Assembly: GCA_043806975.1 (NCBI GenBank) | Contig: JAZDGL010000043.1 | Coordinates: 1 to 8,705 of the forward strand | Length of the DNA stretch: 8,705 nt | Origin: JAZDGL01 sp043806975 | Lineage (GTDB): Bacteria; Patescibacteriota; Minisyncoccia; CAYZDR01 | Reading direction: 5' to 3' | Shown: piece after piece, positions 5,833 through 8,705 of the stretch | How the letters are laid out: every line of letters begins with the position of its first letter | Position numbering within the stretch: position 1 is the stretch's first letter | The notes under the pieces: model-generated | Told to the model about the DNA's origin: nothing | The model's database searches: none | Seen by the model: only the letters and a program-made list of their open reading frames with translations | Program-made: the position numbers and the translations under genes

Positions 5833-6398
5833 TCTTGTATTTTATTTTTTCTTATAAATTCATCTTTATACGCCAAATCAATTGAAAAGCTATACTCCGC
5901 TTCGTCTGCCTGATCGTCTTCGCTGGTTTTGTCTCCTATTTCAACTTTGGAAAAACTTCCTTTATCATTAAGAAAATTTTTATACTGTTTAGCAACTTCA
6001 ATAAAATCCGCGGTTTTTGCCTTCAAGCTAACTTTATTTTCCTCAATATTCGCATCTAACTCTTCATACCAAACAGTAGAGATTGTGCTATTTTCTAAAT
6101 TCTCAAGAACTTGTAAAAAATAAGTATGATTTTTTAAAAGAATTCCAATATTTTTTACCCTTTTGCCGAAATTCCTGATGCCATCAGGATCCAAGGCGCT
6201 AATTTCTCCTTGAACATTTTTTTCGCTTTCTTTAAGCTGATTTAATTCAACTGTTTTCTTATTAGATTTATTAAAATGAAATAGACAAAATCCACTTGAA
6301 GCCAAAATTAAAACCGCGCTAACAGCTAAACAGGTCATATCAACCCATTTTTTGCCTGATTTTGATTTTGATTTTAACGCAAGATTTATTTCTGACAT
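5829..6398 (-). CDS. pilN: Type IV pilus assembly protein PilN
   Basis: This 189-residue bitopic inner-membrane protein has a short cytoplasmic N-terminus, SEINLALKSK (2-11), that keeps the 'INL' start of the PilM-binding motif (INLLP in Proteobacteria). One transmembrane helix follows at about 21-42, then a coiled coil at about 44-70 and a ferredoxin-like periplasmic domain. FLQVLENLENSTISTVWYEEL (94-114) matches the family's 'll..la..lP.gv.l..l' helix-strand region, and FIEVAKQYKNFL (132-143) the helix that follows. An acidic loop lies near 155-168. The protein binds PilM in the cytoplasm and PilO in the membrane. A near-consensus promoter occupies the 47-bp gap after pilM. No ribosome binding site is visible. 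The stop overlaps the pilO start. Confidence 0.9.
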   Translation of the reverse strand: MSEINLALKSKSKSGKKWVDMTCLAVSAVLILASSGFCLFHFNKSNKKTVELNQLKESEKNVQGEISALDPDGIRNFGKRVKNIGILLKNHTYFLQVLENLENSTISTVWYEELDANIEENKVSLKAKTADFIEVAKQYKNFLNDKGSFSKVEIGDKTSEDDQADEAEYSFSIDLAYKDEFIRKNKIQE

Positions 6399-6413
6399 AA
6401 TAATAGTTTGAAA

Positions 6414-6442
6414 TTTATAAAATTAAGTTTACAAATGGTCAA
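6414..6442 (-). promoter_or_regulatory. Putative internal sigma-70-type promoter upstream of pilN
   Basis: On the minus strand TTGACC (6437-6442, 5 of 6) and TATAAA (6414-6419, 5 of 6) are separated by exactly 17 nt, all within the 47-bp pilM-pilN gap. A start about 7 nt below the -10 would fall near 6407, leaving only about 9 nt before the pilN ATG, which has no Shine-Dalgarno. This is the best promoter match I found in the window; AT-rich sequence keeps the chance of a false match real. Confidence 0.55.
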
Positions 6443-6445
6443 GGC

Positions 6446-7537
6446 TTAATTATTTAATTCTCTCATTGCCAATCCGACTGCAACAGAAAAAGAAGGTCCA
6501 ATAAATTCCAATGTTTTTTCAAGCTCCTGAGGATATTCTACTCTTGACCATGGATTTCCAACAACGGTTTTTACCCCAGAAACTTCGCTAAATCGCTCCG
6601 CCAAGCCAGGAATCATTGCGGATCCTCCTACCAAAATAATTCTTTCTATTTTCCCTGATTGAGTTTCTTTTCTCGCAAATACATCAATTATTCTTTTTGT
6701 CTCTCCTGTAATTATATCAATTATTAGAGTGAGCACAGAGGAAATTTGCATATTCCCGCCTTCTTCTTTTAACCCGATTTTCTTTTTTAGCTCATTCGCC
6801 CTTTGATAATCCACCCCCATACTTTTCATTAAAACTTTGGTTATTTCAGAGCCGCTAGTTTCTATTCCCCTGCTTACTCTAATAAAACCTCCGCTCACAA
6901 TTGTAATGTTCGTCGCCCTTGAGCCTATATCAACAACCGCGACAGTGCTTTTATCGTTGCCGAGTAGCGACCTAATCAAAGCAAAACTTTCCGTTTCTAG
7001 CGCGACTAAATTCAACCCCGCTAAATCCGAAATAGTAGAAAAACTATTCGCTAATTCTCTAGGGATTGCTACAATTAAAACTAAAATTTTATTAAAAGAA
7101 CCCCCATTTCCGACTGAATCATAGGTTTTTTTCCCAATAACACTCCACCCCAAAACAACCTCGGTAAGCGGAACAGGGACATATTGTTTTGCTTCAAAAT
7201 TTATTGCCGATTCAATCTCTTTTTCGCTCATTTCGGGAAGCTCTATAACAGAGGTGAATGTTGAAAAAACAGGAGCAGACATTATTACTTTCTTTGATTT
7301 AATACCCGATTCTTTTAAGATTCTTTTGATAATATCGGCAGCTTGCCCATCAGAAACCCTACTAACGGCATTTTGCAAAACATTTTCCGTATTTTTTGGA
7401 AACGCGGAAAAATCCCCCGATCCATAAGATTCTAATTTAATTTTTTCATTTCTTTTTTTTGAAAACTCAACAATTTTAATGCTTGTTGTTCCAATATCTA
7501 TGCCGATATAATTTTTTGTATCAGTTGAGAAAAACAT
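6446..7537 (-). CDS. pilM: Type IV pilus assembly ATPase PilM (actin/FtsA-like fold)
   Basis: This 363-residue cytoplasmic protein of the FtsA/MreB/actin superfamily binds the N-terminal tail of PilN and anchors the alignment complex on the cytoplasmic side. Nucleotide-binding motifs are clear: phosphate-1 GIDIGTTSIKIVE (12-24), phosphate-2 VVDIGSRATNITI (201-213) and the adenosine motif ILVGGSAMIPGL (301-312). The 'FEAKQYVPVPLTEV' segment (114-127) is a strong PilM family signature. The length is normal. The ATG has only a weak AAAG upstream and follows the secreted-protein gene by 22 nt, which suggests co-transcription with it. The first visible Met is directly followed by FFSTDTKNYIGIDIG, the usual distance to phosphate-1, so this start is favoured. 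Confidence 0.96.
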   Translation of the reverse strand: MFFSTDTKNYIGIDIGTTSIKIVEFSKKRNEKIKLESYGSGDFSAFPKNTENVLQNAVSRVSDGQAADIIKRILKESGIKSKKVIMSAPVFSTFTSVIELPEMSEKEIESAINFEAKQYVPVPLTEVVLGWSVIGKKTYDSVGNGGSFNKILVLIVAIPRELANSFSTISDLAGLNLVALETESFALIRSLLGNDKSTVAVVDIGSRATNITIVSGGFIRVSRGIETSGSEITKVLMKSMGVDYQRANELKKKIGLKEEGGNMQISSVLTLIIDIITGETKRIIDVFARKETQSGKIERIILVGGSAMIPGLAERFSEVSGVKTVVGNPWSRVEYPQELEKTLEFIGPSFSVAVGLAMRELNN

Positions 7538-7559
7538 AAATAATTTATTTTAACTTTAT

Positions 7560-8705
7560 TTATCTAGGGTTAATTTCTTTCCAGCTTGGAGAATCTGGGC
7601 ATGGAACAACCTCAAGAGATTCCGCAGAAATTGATTGATCGTCCGTTATTGTATCTTCCACTATAACCCGATATTTATAATGTTTTAGCCCGTCTTCGTT
7701 ATTGCCGACATCATCAACACAGTTTAAATTAAGAGTATCTACGCAAGCCGCGGAAGCATTAATAAAATTTCCCACAACAGGATTTCCGTCTTCATCTTTT
7801 ACGATTTTTCTTTGAACAGTATATTGCAGATTAGCTCCAGCCCCGCTTGCAGGAGCTGCCCAAGAAACATTAACTTTATCAGGGCATAAACCTCCTACGC
7901 AAACCTCAACCCCGCATCCACCATCAGAAGGAAAATTACAGACAGAACTAGTCGCAACCGTTCCTGCATTCATCCAATTAGAATTAGTGCATACGCCAAG
8001 CGCCATTACCCTATATTCATAATTTACGCCAGGAACTCCTGAATTATCTAGACATCCTAAAATAGTTCCTACTCCTGCCGACGGTCCAATAGAACGAACC
8101 AAAACCGATTGGGTATCCCAATCTTGACCAACTATAATCTTTGAAACCTTAAAACCTGTTTCATCAAAAGATTGATCAACCCAGCTGATATTTACTTCTT
8201 TGCATCCATTTGACCCAAGCGCCAAACCATCCAAAATTGGCGCGATAGGAGCAGAACTTAATTTTACGGAATATTCATTTCCATCAACTGCCGTTCCATT
8301 AAATTTTATCCAGCCAAAATCATTTGACCAAGCATTTCCTACTATTTTAATTTTATCGCTTGAGCAAACTCCTGAATGATTCACTCCCCATAACCCTGTC
8401 CCTGGATCGTCTGCATCGGGCTGAAATCTTACCCAACCCTGGTCCGCAGGAAGCCCGTTGAATTTTGCCCATCCTCTAAATTCATCGGTGCTTTTATCCC
8501 AATAAACATCGCTTCTGTAATTATCTCCGGTGGCAACCGCAGGAAAATTAGCCAATAAAATTCCCAACCCTCCATTCACAACGGGTCTAGACGGGTTTAA
8601 ATTAAGCCACCCAATAGATGAATTCCACGCCCAAGAGTTATCTTCAATCTCTCCTGAAAGCAAATTTAAATTAGCGCCAAAATTTGGAATAGGAAGGTTT
8701 CCAGG
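7560..8705 (-). CDS. Secreted fibronectin-type-III protein with tryptophan-rich repeats, 5' end missing
   Basis: The 3' 381 codons are visible; the frame stays open to the right edge, so the true start and any signal peptide lie outside. A TTG at 8661-8663 is not a credible start because coding sequence continues upstream in frame. Three tryptophan-rich units come first (numbering from the first visible residue): WAWNSSIGWLNL (25-36), GWAKF...GWVRF (78-94) and AWSNDFGWIKF (125-135). These 'AWSxxxGWIxF' repeats recall secreted proteins common in candidate-phyla bacteria. Two Fn3-like domains follow at about 151-260 (VNISWVDQSFDETGFKV ... YEYRVMAL) and 274-368 (VNVSWAAP ... YKYRVIVED). At least ten cysteines suggest an oxidising, extracytoplasmic setting. 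There is no C-terminal membrane anchor or sorting signal; the protein ends SWKEINPR. It precedes pilM by 22 nt. A surface or pilus-associated adhesin role is an inference. Confidence 0.85.
   Translation of the reverse strand, partial: PGNLPIPNFGANLNLLSGEIEDNSWAWNSSIGWLNLNPSRPVVNGGLGILLANFPAVATGDNYRSDVYWDKSTDEFRGWAKFNGLPADQGWVRFQPDADDPGTGLWGVNHSGVCSSDKIKIVGNAWSNDFGWIKFNGTAVDGNEYSVKLSSAPIAPILDGLALGSNGCKEVNISWVDQSFDETGFKVSKIIVGQDWDTQSVLVRSIGPSAGVGTILGCLDNSGVPGVNYEYRVMALGVCTNSNWMNAGTVATSSVCNFPSDGGCGVEVCVGGLCPDKVNVSWAAPASGAGANLQYTVQRKIVKDEDGNPVVGNFINASAACVDTLNLNCVDDVGNNEDGLKHYKYRVIVEDTITDDQSISAESLEVVPCPDSPSWKEINPR

Noticed and set aside
6359..6376. GATTTT hexamer repeated three times in pilN
   Set aside because: The unit is a multiple of 3 and encodes the basic KSKSK tail before the membrane helix, so slippage would be frame-neutral; ordinary low complexity.
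8661..8663. TTG as the start of the secreted Fn3 protein
   Set aside because: Fourteen further codons upstream are open in the same frame to the window edge with protein-like composition, so the gene is truncated by the window rather than starting here.

Overview
This AT-rich window is one side of a type IV pilus (T4P) gene cluster. Every gene lies on the minus strand, so transcription runs from high to low coordinates. In that order the genes are: a secreted fibronectin-type-III/tryptophan-repeat protein (open at the right edge), pilM, pilN, pilO, a 90-residue single-pass membrane protein in the pilP position, pilB, a single-domain CheY-like response regulator, pilT, pilC, and the first 16 codons of a type IV prepilin cut by the left edge.

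The organism is probably a monoderm of the Candidate Phyla Radiation (Patescibacteria), most like Parcubacteria. The reasons are the compact T4P set with no secretin (PilQ) or lipoprotein PilP in view, a receiver-only response regulator next to the motor genes, and a secreted protein with 'AWSxxxGWIxF' repeats of a kind I associate with those genomes. TGA is used as a stop for pilN and pilT, which argues against the UGA=Gly groups (Gracilibacteria, Absconditabacteria). The lineage is an inference; there is no rRNA or ribosomal protein gene here.

Layout. 7560-8705: 3' part of the secreted protein. 4942-7537: pilM-pilN-pilO-small protein, the inner-membrane alignment complex, with gaps of 47 bp, a 4-bp ATGA overlap and 3 bp. 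3186-4937: pilB, 4 bp after the small gene. 2987-3185: a 199-bp gap with two tandem palindromic repeat units inside imperfect terminal inverted repeats. 1492-2986: response regulator, pilT and pilC, closely packed. 51-283: a 233-bp gap with two head-to-head units of the same repeat family, a DnaA-box-like 9-mer and a plausible pilin promoter. 1-50: prepilin start. No gene-free stretch exceeds 300 bp.

How the genes work together, from knowledge of the families: PilB and PilT are cytoplasmic hexameric ATPases that drive pilus extension and retraction through the PilC platform. PilM, PilN and PilO, with a PilP-like partner, form the cytoplasm-to-envelope scaffold. The prepilin is the fibre subunit. 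The response regulator between pilB and pilT may bias the motors, as CheY-like PilG/PilH do in Pseudomonas, but no kinase is visible.

The points most worth a second look are the palindromic repeat family on both sides of the regulator-pilT-pilC block, an 11-bp tandem triplication inside pilB just before the Walker A region, the tiny PilP-position protein, a near-consensus promoter just upstream of pilN, and the secreted protein that leads the operon. The window is mainly a recognisable T4P locus; I found no clearly new enzymatic system.
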